NCBI GenBank assembly: GCA_963920765.1
Contig: OY987242.1
Location: forward strand, 11,806,789 to 11,870,788
Direction of reading: 5' to 3'
Source of the DNA: Ulota crispa
Lineage: Eukaryota; Streptophyta; Bryopsida; Orthotrichales; Orthotrichaceae
Length of the DNA: 64,000 bases
A program made the position numbers and the translations under genes. Shown here piece after piece: positions 12,790-23,659 of this stretch (positions within the stretch are counted from its first letter, which is position 1; each line of letters opens with the position of its first letter). Under the pieces are notes generated by a model. That model was not told the DNA's origin. It saw only the letters and a program-made list of their open reading frames with translations, and did no database searches.

Positions 12790-13843
12790 ATTGGCAACAT
12801 GCCTTTACTTTGGTTCAATTTGAACTGCACTATCTAAACCAAAAATCTATACTAGTCCTATTTTGTAAAATAACATTAAACCTTTGTGAACAGCATTGTC
12901 TTGTCAAATAGATTTTGGGGTCTAGTCATTGTGTTGTCTGTTTAATGTTTAATGTTGCACATGACAAATGTCAAGTATGAGTGACATTTTGTCTAATAAG
13001 ACCATATTTAACAAGTTGAGATAATTTGAAAACCTACTTTAAATATGACCTAAAATGTAGGATCTAATCAATGTATATCAAATTGAGATACTTTAAGAAA
13101 ATGAAACACTAATATGTCAAAATTGGAAATAGAGAGTACTTTATTTAAAAATCAACCTTAAAATTGACTTTACTAGATGGACAGAGGAGCTTTTGTCTGT
13201 TTGTGACGTTGTGTTTGTCAAGTTGTAACCATGTCAAGGAAAACAACACTGTTTGTGAATTGTGAATATACAAGTCGCAACTTTTGGTACCTGGTTGCTT
13301 GAATGAAGTCAAGTTAACAAAACTGACATTGTAACATTGACATACATTATATAGGCCTACTTACTAGCAGTTAATCTTGATGTGGCTCTTGTTCACAATA
13401 CCATCGTTTGTATTAGGAAACATTTTATTCCAAAAACTATCAGATTTGAATGTTTGAAAGGGATGTTTCTAAGGCTGGTCAATCTTGACTATATAAATGT
13501 TGAATTTGGTCATCATTAGAAAAAATATGAGCCCTTCTCAAGGCCCCTGAGAACCCCTTTCAAGTGGTCTCCTTAATTGTTTTAATTTATACTTTGGGAT
13601 AACAAAAATTCCTTACACCCTACTATGCTTTCTACTACAATCATGACTCACATTGGCATGTCCAATTTTCATTGGGTGTCACCATTACATGTACATAGTA
13701 CCATGGTCCTTTTTCTTTATATTAAAAGCTCCAACCTAGTACTTGGGAGGGCAACATCTAGTTATGATTGTGTACAATAGCAGAAGGATATTTAAGAAAT
13801 TGTGACATAATACTAGATTGCCGTTTTCTATTCATAATTTTTG
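12790..13843. other. Intergenic, nothing recognised
   Basis: AT-rich with no coding or repeat signal that I can support. Confidence 0.5.
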
Positions 13844-13847
13844 TAAT

Positions 13848-14113
13848 AACACCATATTTGTTAATTTGGGAAAAACGGTACATTTAGGAATTTCAAAGTT
13901 TGAGGTGAAGATTTTAGGTGATCACCTAAACCGAGCTCAGTGTTTTTTTTTTGTACATGTGTCCTCACCTGAGAGGAGGAATTTGCGAGGGAAAAAAACT
14001 TAGTGGCTCAGACTGAATTTGATACCTTCAAATCTGGTTTAAGGTAACTTTTTGGGTTTAAGAGGGAGTACAAAGTGGGACACTTGTTTTCCCAAATTAA
14101 CAAATATGGTGTT
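13848..14113. mobile_element. AACACCATATT-family MITE, 266 bp
   Basis: TIRs AACACCATATTTGTTAATTT and its complement are flanked by the 4-bp repeat TAAT (13844-13847, 14114-14117). The core CTCACCTGAGAGGAGGAATT is present. Confidence 0.85.
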
Positions 14114-14228
14114 TAATATACAATAGGAAAGTCATACAAGGTAGAGACACTTCTAATGTACCAAGTCTACAAGTCTAGGCCCAATAAATGTTAAGAGAGA
14201 CCATTTTTAAGGGCATTGTGGAGGGTTC

Positions 14229-14485
14229 AACGTCATATTCATTAATTTTGAAAAAGCAAAGGTACCATTTTGTACTCCACCTCAATCCAAAATAGTCACC
14301 TCAAACCATATTCAAAAGTATCAAATTCAATCTGAGCCACTCAGATTTTTCCCCTCACAAATTCCTCCTCTCAGGTGAGGGCATGTGTACCAAAGGGGCT
14401 TGATTTGGGGTGATCACCCCAATTTTCCCAAATTTTCAAAAGTCCCAAAATGACCGTTTTGACCCAAATTAATGAATATGACGTT
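14229..14485. mobile_element. AACGTCATATT-subtype MITE, 257 bp (inverted)
   Basis: TIRs AACGTCATATTCATTAAT and complement are flanked by GTTC on both sides (14225-14228, 14486-14489). The family core is on the minus strand. A GGGGTGATCACCCC palindrome lies inside. Confidence 0.85.
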
Positions 14486-14620
14486 GTTCATATTTTTTCT
14501 AATGTTACATGAAAAAAAGCCTAAAATTTATGTCAATTAGTGATTTTGTTATCATATAATTAGTCACAATCATAATGCAACTCACACCTGTCATAAATTA
14601 TGACCAATACTTCTTTTAGA

Positions 14621-15035
14621 ACACTAGAAGAAAAACTTGTTCTAACGTCATATTTGTTAATTTGGGTCAAAACGATCATTTTGGGACTTTTGAAAATTTG
14701 GGAAAATTGGGGTGATCACCCCAAACCAAGCCCCTTTGGTACACGTATCCTCACTTGAGAGGAGGAATTTGTGAGGGAAAAAATCTTAGTGGCTCAGACT
14801 GAATTTGATACTTTCAAATCTGGTTTGAGATGACTATTTTGGATTGAGGTGGAGTACAAAATGGTACCTTTGTTTTTCCCAAATTTACAAAAAAGACATT
14901 TTCTAAATAACTGGTTCACAAGAATCACAATGATTGCAAATGTCCTAGACAACTATAAATAAGTCATTGTACAGTTGTTTAGGATTTGCACTTGTTGTGA
15001 ACTAGTCATTTAGGACATGTTTTTCTTCTAGTAGA
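14621..15035. mobile_element. CACTAGAAG-end foldback MITE interrupted by another MITE
   Basis: The left arm CACTAGAAGAAAAAC (from 14622) and the right arm GTTTTTCTTCTAGTAG (ending about 15034) are inverted. Once the nested element 14644-14900 is removed, the left arm runs on into CTAAATAACTGGTTCACAA, which mirrors the right arm TTGTGAACTAGTCATTTAG. Confidence 0.65.
14644..14900. mobile_element. AACGTCATATT-subtype MITE, 257 bp, nested
   Basis: It is flanked by TTCT (14640-14643 and 14901-14904). TIRs are AACGTCATATTTGTTAATTT and a diverged complement. It is closely similar to 14229-14485 but in the opposite orientation. Confidence 0.8.
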
Positions 15036-15037
15036 AG

Positions 15038-17850
15038 GTGCAAAAACATCACTTATTACATTTTCATATTTCATGATTCTTATGTTTTCATATGATATGT
15101 GATATTTTGTTGAATATTATATAATGTGATGTGACATTTTATATTTCTACAACTAGATAGTACTTTGCAATGTTTGGAGAGAAATTTTAACTTCAAACCT
15201 TCAATTGCTAAAATCCTCCTATTTTTGACATTTAGCCAATTTTTCATAAACATGCACTTGTTATTTCCTGTAAATTTATCTATATAAAAGAACACATCCT
15301 TTTGAGTAGCTCATTCTAATTGGCTAAGGGAGTGTTGTGGTGCAACTTCCAATGTTTCATTTATCCTTTTAGCAAAAGACCAACAAGGAAAAGAAGGATA
15401 CATGCGTAAAGTGGTTTAGGTTGAGTCCTTTTAATAGAGAACCAACAAGGAAGAGAAGGACACATGTATAAAATGGTTAACATTGAGACTTATTTTTGCA
15501 ATTAAGTTCACATTTGTGAGTTAAACAATCACTCATGATTTAAATGATTTAAATGTTTAAATTGACCTTATTTTGTGATAAGATTGCTACTGTAGAATTT
15601 GCATATTGCAAGAATATTTCAGTTGCCTCAATTTGTACAACAAGTACCTATACAGTTTGTTTCCTATATTAATATTGTGATATACTAAAAAGAAATTGGA
15701 CAATTTGTTATCTGGGAGTTTCAAACTTCAACCAGTTTTTTTGCAATTTCAACCGGCTGATAATACCGACTAACTGCCCGGTTCTCCACAAAAAGGTAAG
15801 TACCTTGTATGGCTTAACAAGTACAACGTACGGTGAATACACGTCTAGTCAACATGTCCTGACTCCGAAGTACGCATGCTGTATACAAAGATATAAAGGC
15901 CGAATAATTGCTTCTTTTCTAAAATTTCTACACAATTTCTTGTCTACTATGAAATATACGGATGAAACTGGTGAAATAGAGACTTCCTTCCTCAAACTTC
16001 TACGCAATTTTATCGCTTTCTATGATACTTACTTGATTGTTCAGCAAACTATCGTACTTCCTGCAAGTAAAATAACATTTTGTAAGCGGGAGTGTCGGAC
16101 AGTGTAATTGTGCCCTTATCTTGTTCTATGATGAAGAACATTCGTCAACTATATAACCAGTCATTAATGTTCATGAAAGACTAGTTGAATAGTACAATTC
16201 AAACACTGTTTGTGGCGTAAAGATTCTCTTCATTGCATTTTGTTGCGCAAGTCTGGCCATTTGGTACAAGGACCCCCTGGTCATGTTTTGTCTATACATA
16301 AAATCCTGACGTTTCCAATTGAAATTACTTGCACAATTATTATTCCAGAAACTGAAGCTACACGCACAAATTGACTTTAATTTCTAACTTTCGTCTCCAG
16401 GAGAATAGTCAGGCAGCCTCTGAGGTTGTCAAAATGTTATGATTCTTCTGAAAACTAGGCCCACAACAAAGCAACTAGAACTTACAGTGGTGAAGTGAGG
16501 CAGCCATGAAGTCACTGCAAACATGATTCCGACCTTTCGCTTCAAAAGTAATAATTCGATATACTCTAGAATTATGCTGTAAATTTGGTTTGATTATGAT
16601 CATTAATTTGAGACTTGTACAATGATTTTGCTCAAACAATCACTCCAAGACTTCAGTTAATAAAATTGATAGTGAAACGGTTAAATTCGACTTGATTTTT
16701 GTATGCCTTAGGCACAAATAATCAGCCATGGCCCATGATCAGGTCTTGAAGTGCACGATGTAGAAAAATCTGAACGACCATTATGTATCTGCTTCTATTA
16801 CATTGGAGGAAATGGGATTGTGAAATTATTAGGAATCCAAAAGTAGAAAATTTTCAGACCTAGGTAATGTACAAGTACAAGTACAACCAAGCTGTGATCT
16901 CTCCTGGTACACTTCGTAGACGATTTCTGTAATGAACACATCAAGATGAAAGAGATCATTCGTTTTCTGACTCACAATAATTAGGTCATTTCTGATAAGC
17001 AAATTGTGTTTGACACTATTCAAAGTGTTTCAAAATTGTGACAATCAGATACCCATAGCTCTAAATAGTAGAACTGGCATGGATTCAACCCTTGAATCCA
17101 ACAAGGGAATCTGCAAGCATATCATTGAAAGTTGCCATTTTAATGAACTTGAGGTTGAAGATAAATTAATGAGTCTTTAATAGAAAATTGGGAGTAGAAC
17201 GAGTGAATGCCACCACTAGCATGAGCTGAATGACCCTCTATTGATTGTCAGTTTTCTATTTAGCGCCATTCTTGGAGTGTCATTCTACCCAATTTTTCTG
17301 TTAATTTTTAGTAGTAGTGATGAATAATTAGCCATATATTAGGTATAAGGAACTAAGTGGTCTAGATGACAGGAGATTGCACATTAATCAAGAATTTATA
17401 CTGAGTACCAAGGCTTGGCGTTTTATTGTTGTTTGTTTGTAAATCCCAAGAAGAATAATCAAGGGGATTGATGTAGTGGTTACAGGACTCACTACTTTAA
17501 GACAGTTGTTGAGCTTGGCTCAAGCTAGAATATCAAACTTTGCTAGGTCCTTTGAAGAGCTGATTAGAGAATTATAGTCATGTGCTTTACAATTATAAAT
17601 CATGGACAAGATACTAAGGGACCTGATGGCTGAAATTTGAACTTTGTGATGTAATGGCGTTTTGTTTCCGAAGCTCGATTACAAATTGGAACTCATTAGT
17701 CAGAAAATGTGTGGATTAGGTTGTGATCACATGCTTTGACCGACGCATACCAGTCGAATAATTTAAAAATATCAGTTTAAGAATTAAAGGGGTTACATTT
17801 CGATTTCGACCTGAATGTTGGTTAAATGTTGGCACCGTCAGAAGTCTCTC
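15038..17850. other. Intergenic, one short direct repeat
   Basis: Two direct copies of ACCAACAAGGAA(A/G)AGAAGGA at about 15379 and 15443 lie about 64 bp apart. A weak inverted pair lies around 17176-17312 (AGAAAATTGGG and CCCAATTTTTCT). The 100-codon ORF at 15805-16107 has no supporting features. Confidence 0.4.
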
Positions 17851-19105
17851 ATTCTCAATAATTTCGAATTGTAAAAAAATTCAGCTCAAATATATAAGAA
17901 CTGAAGTTTAAGCTTAGATATGAGCGATATGAAGTGCTTAGAAGTATGGCGGCCAGATTTGCACGCATGCGGATGTGCCGGAGCAGTATTTTGCAAGTCA
18001 CGGTTTGTTGATCCAATCTCACGAAATGGCCCTGCTGACAAAATGTTGCCATCAAATACGGGAGCAGAGGAATACGTGAGTTTTCAGGAGCACGAGCCGC
18101 ACGACGAGTGATAATTCGATCACGGCAAGGTTTGACCCTCTTTACAGTACTACTACTCAAGTCTATCCAATTTATGGAAGGAAGAAAAGCCATTGAATTC
18201 GTCCAATGGCTTGTTACTAGTAGACGTACTGGAGCACATGCGGTCCAAGTTGTCTGCAACTGGCGTTATGAGATTCATGAGAATGGTGACTTCTGGTGAT
18301 CTTCGAAAGATATTAGATTCCATGACCTGGTCATCACCAGGACGCCCTGTGTTGGATTCCAGGCCCCTTTTTCCATGGGCTTTCAGTACTCTGTTGTACA
18401 AATATGTCATAAACCATGCATTTCAGGCGGTGGCTAATACGATCGCTCACATCTGCAATGTTGAACGCAACCATGCTGAGCGGAAGAGGCAAGATATGAA
18501 TTAGTCACTATTTGATATAACATGCGAATAGAAGCCAGTTATGAAGCCGGATCCTAGTGTTGGTATGTAGATTAGGTTGGGCAAATGCTGCAATTAGCAA
18601 CACCCCTGTTGCACATATGAGCACATAAGCACCGGTGAGACAGAATCAAGCTATTCTAAGCATATTAGTTTAGTGCATTCAAGGGGAGGTTTGATAAGCC
18701 CTGTTCCGACATACCTTAGCGGGCTCAGCACTATTCGAAAATTGCAAGACCCACTAATCAACACTCGCACTCACTAAGCACGCGTTCTGTAACTAACATC
18801 GATAGCCGAGCTCCGTGCATGATGGAGGTAGAGCCCCGGCCAGCTCGCACGCACACATGACAAGCGATCTTTCATTCACTTTGTAGCGCAAGTCACGCCA
18901 CTAACGCAGCCCTTCGACGTGCCATCTTTGTTCTGATGCCCATGCACTCGATCAGAGTCAGTCCTCCTGACGCAGCAGCGTTCAATCAAATCCTGCACAA
19001 ATCTCAGCGTCCTCGACGACAGCATGACACGCTTCCTCTCAATCATTACTCCTGTTACGCCAGGCCCAGCTCTGGCCATGCCCCCCTCCAGCTTGTACGG
19101 CGCCC

Positions 19106-19131
19106 CAGCAGCAGCAGTAGCAGCAGCAGCA
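19106..19131. repeat. AGC microsatellite
   Basis: A run of AGC units with one AGT interruption. Confidence 0.8.
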
Positions 19132-19339
19132 GCTCCTTCACGGCAAGCCAGGCATTAGTTGTTCATCTGCTGCAGGGTGGCGGTGTCCACAGACTAAACG
19201 ACGTAACCTTCGTCTTCCCCAATTCGCCATAGCCATCTCTTGCAGCAATCACCGATTGACTTTCTCCCCTGCCCTGCAGACTGTCAGACTCCACTCGCTA
19301 GTCGCCATAACTGCGCTTGCTAGCGGTAGCATTCAATTC

Positions 19340-19744
19340 ATGGTACTATTCCGATTACACCACCTTCGCAAGTACAAACCTGACTCTGACTGGCCTGATC
19401 AACTTACCTCAAGCCTTATTGAGCTCCAGGCAGGACTACTCTGTAGTCTGTACCCTGATGCTATCATGACATGCATCCTGTTGATATTGTACTACCTTCC
19501 TCCGCGAGCGAGTGAGCGAGCGAGCGGCCTCATCACTGAGGAACGGAATCATAAGAACAAGGAGTGCCTCATTGCCTTATTAGTGGCATTTATGGGCGAT
19601 ATTGTTAATGATCCTATCCTTTGGTCATTTATGGCGGTGCTAACGAGGAGGATAAAAAGAAGGTGGAAGAACTACGAGAAGCGGGACATTGAATGGAGGC
19701 TATTAATGCCGCAACGACGAAGATACTCTGAAGAATGGCATTGA
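19340..19744 (+). CDS. Hypothetical membrane-like ORF, unrecognised
   Basis: The frame is open from before 19280 to a stop at 19744; the first ATG is at 19340 and gives 134 residues. The reading frame has hydrophobic stretches (around LLCSLYPDAIMTCILLILYY and CLIALLVAFMGDIV) and a basic C-terminus (TRRIKRRWKNYEKRD). A CCTGCAG at 19274-19280 could be a splice acceptor, making this a last exon. It lies in the locally GC-richer island near the MYB gene. I recognise no family; it may be a chance ORF. Confidence 0.25.
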   Translation: MVLFRLHHLRKYKPDSDWPDQLTSSLIELQAGLLCSLYPDAIMTCILLILYYLPPRASERASGLITEERNHKNKECLIALLVAFMGDIVNDPILWSFMAVLTRRIKRRWKNYEKRDIEWRLLMPQRRRYSEEWH

Positions 19745-20912
19745 AGCACGTTTGTCTGGGCGGGGCTTTTGGTCCGCCTAACGTCGGCTGACTAGATCAG
19801 AAATTAACGGATCTTAACAGGGGGTGCAGTAGGTCTCAAATGTGATTTTCAGTGAAACCTCAAGTTTCAGAAGACAGTGCTAAATATTCTGAATTTTTCA
19901 AATTTGACGCTCTGGTATGTGTAAAATTTGTAGCAGAAAACAACTCTCTGGTAGGAGTTTTGCTAAACGAAGCCACATTTGTGAACACTAATGGGGATTG
20001 AGTTCCATAGCGGAGGTGCTGTGTACTCTTGCACGGAAAATCCTTAATTCAGTTAGGTTGCAGCTCATTATAGCTCAGGAACCGACCCTGATTTAAACTC
20101 GAGGTTCGAGGATCAGTCTGTTTGGAATAAGACAACCAACGGGCTTGGTGCATCAGACGTGTATAAAAACAAGTGCATGTCTGAGGCGAAGACCTTCGCT
20201 GAAAAATTACTCTGGCTTAGATGATGATCTTGTAAATTTCGGACACTGAATCCTAAAGCAAATCCCCAGCTACTTTCGATTTTCCAAAAAGAACCATTTA
20301 TCAGCCCACTCGCATAAAAAGCCGTCAGAGGTATAAAGTGAGTTTATTTCTCCCTCTGGTCTGTTACGCATATTTCGAGTATATCATGAAGGAGTTGCAG
20401 ATCAAGGAGACAAGCGTTATGTCAGAGAAATTATACTGAATGGCATGCTCCATAGCCGAAGCTTTACAAGGTATGCAGATCGAAAATGGACATGTGCAAG
20501 CGGGACTGTCTGTCCCTGAATTCATTTGAAGGAGAGATACGCGAAAGAAATACTTAGAAATATAACCTCAAGCAATTAAGTAATCTAAAGAAACGACCCT
20601 AATCAGCACGACTCGTGAAAAGAACGATGTATTAACAAGTCCGAATAAGGAGAAGGAAAAAGTTGAATGTTCACGAAGCTGTAATGTTCGCAGCGATGTA
20701 CTCGGGGGTGTCCACTGTCCACTGTCTAACTTCCGACAATTCGAACAAGTTCCAAATTGAAGCCCAGACAACTAACTGGAAATATGACATCCTCAACTAC
20801 GTTCAAAACTGTGAACATCTCCAAAAAAGTTCACGAAGGGAAAATCTGACACCCATGGTTGTATGGATTCCGGATGGTTCAGTTCTACCCCTCGATCGAG
20901 CTCTCAGTGGGC
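19745..20912. other. Downstream flank of the MYB gene, no gene seen
   Basis: Contains the expected 3' UTR of the minus-strand MYB gene. No other coding signal. Confidence 0.5.
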
Positions 20913-23454
20913 CTACTCTTGAAAGTCCCACAACACCATCCGGGGACTCGGAACCTCGTATTCATGAAGGCGCATCACAGTGGGCGCTCCAGCCAAAGCA
21001 GTATTGAAAGGCGAAAGGTTAACAGTATTGGGGCTAATCGAAGTCGAATATTGTCCGGCATACCCAGACAAAGCATGCTGGGTGGTAATGTCTAGAATGG
21101 ACCCTGTGGCACCAGTCGCTATTGGCGACGTCGTTAACGGCGCACTGAAGCTCCTGTATCCTCCGAAACTCTCTTGCAAGGAACTGGGCTGATTGAAGCC
21201 GAGATTAATTCTGATATCCAACTTGCTAGCCCCTGCAGATGTCTGGGGTCGTGACGACGCATCCGCTCCACCTTCCTGCATATACGTAGCCTCAGCCGCA
21301 TGGCCAGTATGACTCAACTGGTTCTGCACTTCGGAACTGAATCTGCTCAGGGGCAACGTCGACTGGGTGTTCAGAAACTCTTGATGCTCCTGTGGAAGTG
21401 CACTTCTCGATGCTTGCAGCCAACGAGTATAGTCGGTCCTTGGTGGGATTAGTGGTCTCACCGGGCTCAATTGTCGAGGTCTGCTCGGGATGGGAGAATT
21501 GTTGCGAAACTCTTTGCATGCTTTCTCGAAATCTGAGCAGTTGCGGAAATAGTACTCGGATCCCGACCCTGACGCAGCAGGTGGAAGTTGATGCAGTGAA
21601 GCGCCTGATGTCATAGAATTGCAGCCAGGTTGCTCTTCTTGAAAAGCTGAAATGGGACTAGCGCCTTCGGCGTACCTGGCCATGTGTGCTTCGTTCATCT
21701 GAGCGGAAGAGAGGTATGCGATCCGACCGCAAGCGCTCTCCACAACGGTTCCTGCTGACCTGGGGTGAATCATGGTGTCGACGTTCTCATGATGAGTGCT
21801 GGCAGGCTGGAACCTGTGGTGGTTCGAGTTTTCCACTGCAGTAGCCGGCGGGCTGTTGGACCGTCGCGAGAGCGCCTCCTCGGTGCTGCTGCTCTCGTCC
21901 ATGCTGTGGGAGCCAGAATTGTTGGAGCTCTTTTGGCCTCGATCCCTCGCCAAGTGAAGCTCGGGCAACCCGGATGCGTTGTCCGTGAGTTGGAGCTGGT
22001 CGTGGTGGTGGAGCATGCTGAGAGATTGGTTCATGAATTGCGAGACTAGTGCAGGGTTGTTTTTGCTGCACTCTCGAACCGCTTTGCTCACGAGGGTATC
22101 TCGAAAGCATCTCCGCGCTGCTTCCTCTGCCACCTGCAGAAACTCATAAGCGTATATATGCACTGTCAGGAATCACTCTAAGAATCGACAAGACTAGCAA
22201 CTAAGCACTGCATCGTTCTGCTAGTACGACAACGACGAGATCTAGAGAAGCAAGAAAAATGCTCGGTATCGATAAACGAAACTGCAGCGACTAAGGATCT
22301 TCGTTACTTGACTACCTGATTTCCTCCCGTTGACTGCGCCATTGTTCCTGCCAGATCCCTGAGTAAGTCCGCAATAGGCTTGTGCGTGACAGGATCAATG
22401 CCCATGTCACACAGCTTCTTCTTCAGCCGAGTGTTCCAGTGGTTCTTGATGTCGTTATCGGTTCGTCCCGACATTTGTGCAGCGATGAGTGACCATCTGC
22501 CAAGTGGGATCATCTGGGAGTAAGACTTCTTCCCTTCTCACATACACCAATTCTATGAACTCCAACAGAAGGCATCACATCAAGTTTAACCGGATATATG
22601 TTTTCCATCAAAATTTTAAACACTCGATGGCATCAAAGCGATTGTTCACTAAACCTCCAGGGTCCAGATGTTTAAACACAGTACTTATTAACCTAAATTT
22701 AGGAGCAGTGCAAAATTTGGCTAGACTACCTGCTTCCATGAGCTGCATGCAACTTCACAATGAGATCCTCTTCCTCCAAGGTGAAACTACCATGCCGAAT
22801 ATCTGGCCGCAAATAGTTGGTCCATCGCAACCGGCAGCTCTTCCCACATCTCTGCAGGCCTGCAGAAGCACGAACAGCTTAGTATTCGGAGCCGCATGCG
22901 GTTGGATCTTATGTTGTACTTCCACGCTCAGACGTTCGTAACCAAGAAATTACTGATAATGACCACACATGCAGACTTCGTTCTCTGAAAGTCATGAACG
23001 TATGATCAATGAAGCGTATCATTGAGATGATTAGCGACAAGGTAATGTAGGAAGACCGAGTTCCCAGATGCCTTTGCTGAAACCCGGATTGCGTAACCAT
23101 TGCGATGAGCTTTAACAATAGGTTTATACACAAACATATGGGTTTCATTTTGCTCTTTGTTCCAACAAGCTCGCCAGTTGCAGTGCTTCCGTTGTGACGC
23201 GATGACCTTGTGCGCCCTTACCCAGATTCAGCGCAACAAGTAGCTAGAATACTCCGCGGAAGAACTAGTGACGCAGTTCTCAGTGAGAATTACACAGAGA
23301 CAACCTGCATCTCATTAATAATACCTGCTTTCTTTCCAACACTGCGCCAGTGCCCAGTCCCATACGTTTCCACATACTTGCGCAGTTTCTCATCTTCCTC
23401 AGCCGCCCAGGCTCCTTTCCGCACGTCTTCATTGGACTTGGACAGTCGTGTCAT
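20913..23454 (-). CDS. R2R3-MYB transcription factor
   Basis: Four exons on the minus strand, 23454-23325 (130 nt), 22859-22730 (130 nt), 22496-22316 (181 nt) and 22133-20913 (1221 nt), join in phase to give 553 residues; all introns are GT-AG. The start ATG at 23454 has an in-frame TAA six codons upstream. The R2 repeat spans about residues 13-64 ([39 protein letters not shown]) and the R3 repeat about 66-116 ([39 protein letters not shown]). [10 protein letters not shown] follows R3, a motif found in many R2R3 subgroups. The 130-bp second exon and both domain introns sit where they do in typical plant R2R3-MYBs. R3 begins with a hydrophobic residue in place of the first Trp, as is normal. 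The long C-terminus is rich in Ser, His, Gln and Pro. The N-terminus ([14 protein letters not shown]) lacks the common GRxPCC start. It is a nuclear DNA-binding regulator; the subgroup is not assigned. Confidence 0.93.
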
Positions 23455-23607
23455 CTTCGAGAACGGAGCTTACTTTATCGGTAGTAACCCCTCGTCCGTA
23501 ACATACACTTTCTCAAGTTGTAATTAAGTTGGGGCAGTAACAGATCGATGATACTTGATTCCCGACCGCAAGCAGGACTAACCTAACACTGCACTGTCCT
23601 CGCACTA

Positions 23608-23622
23608 GAACCCTCTATATTG
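23608..23622 (-). promoter_or_regulatory. Possible CCAAT/TATA-like core promoter of the MYB gene
   Basis: The minus strand reads GGCCAATATAGAGGG about 155-170 nt upstream of the start codon, combining CCAAT with a weak TATA-like ATATAGA. Weak evidence by itself. Confidence 0.25.
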
Positions 23623-23659
23623 GCCGGCTGATATGAACATCAAACAAAAATGCTCTGTC

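Noticed and set aside
15805..16107. 100-codon ORF with internally repeated FLKFLHNF / FLKLLRNF
   Set aside because: The repeat is short and there is no supporting context. It probably reflects a small DNA duplication.
17855..18504. Overlapping 60-134 codon ORFs on both strands
   Set aside because: No domain, no splice-consistent continuation, and several frames open at once. I cannot support a gene.
21765..22110. Overlapping ORFs on both strands within the MYB last exon
   Set aside because: Shadows of the GC-rich, low-complexity C-terminal coding exon.
22304..22513. ATG at 22513 as start of a small MYB-like ORF
   Set aside because: It is exon 3 of the R2R3-MYB read back into intron 2. The AG before ATGGTCACTC is the splice acceptor.
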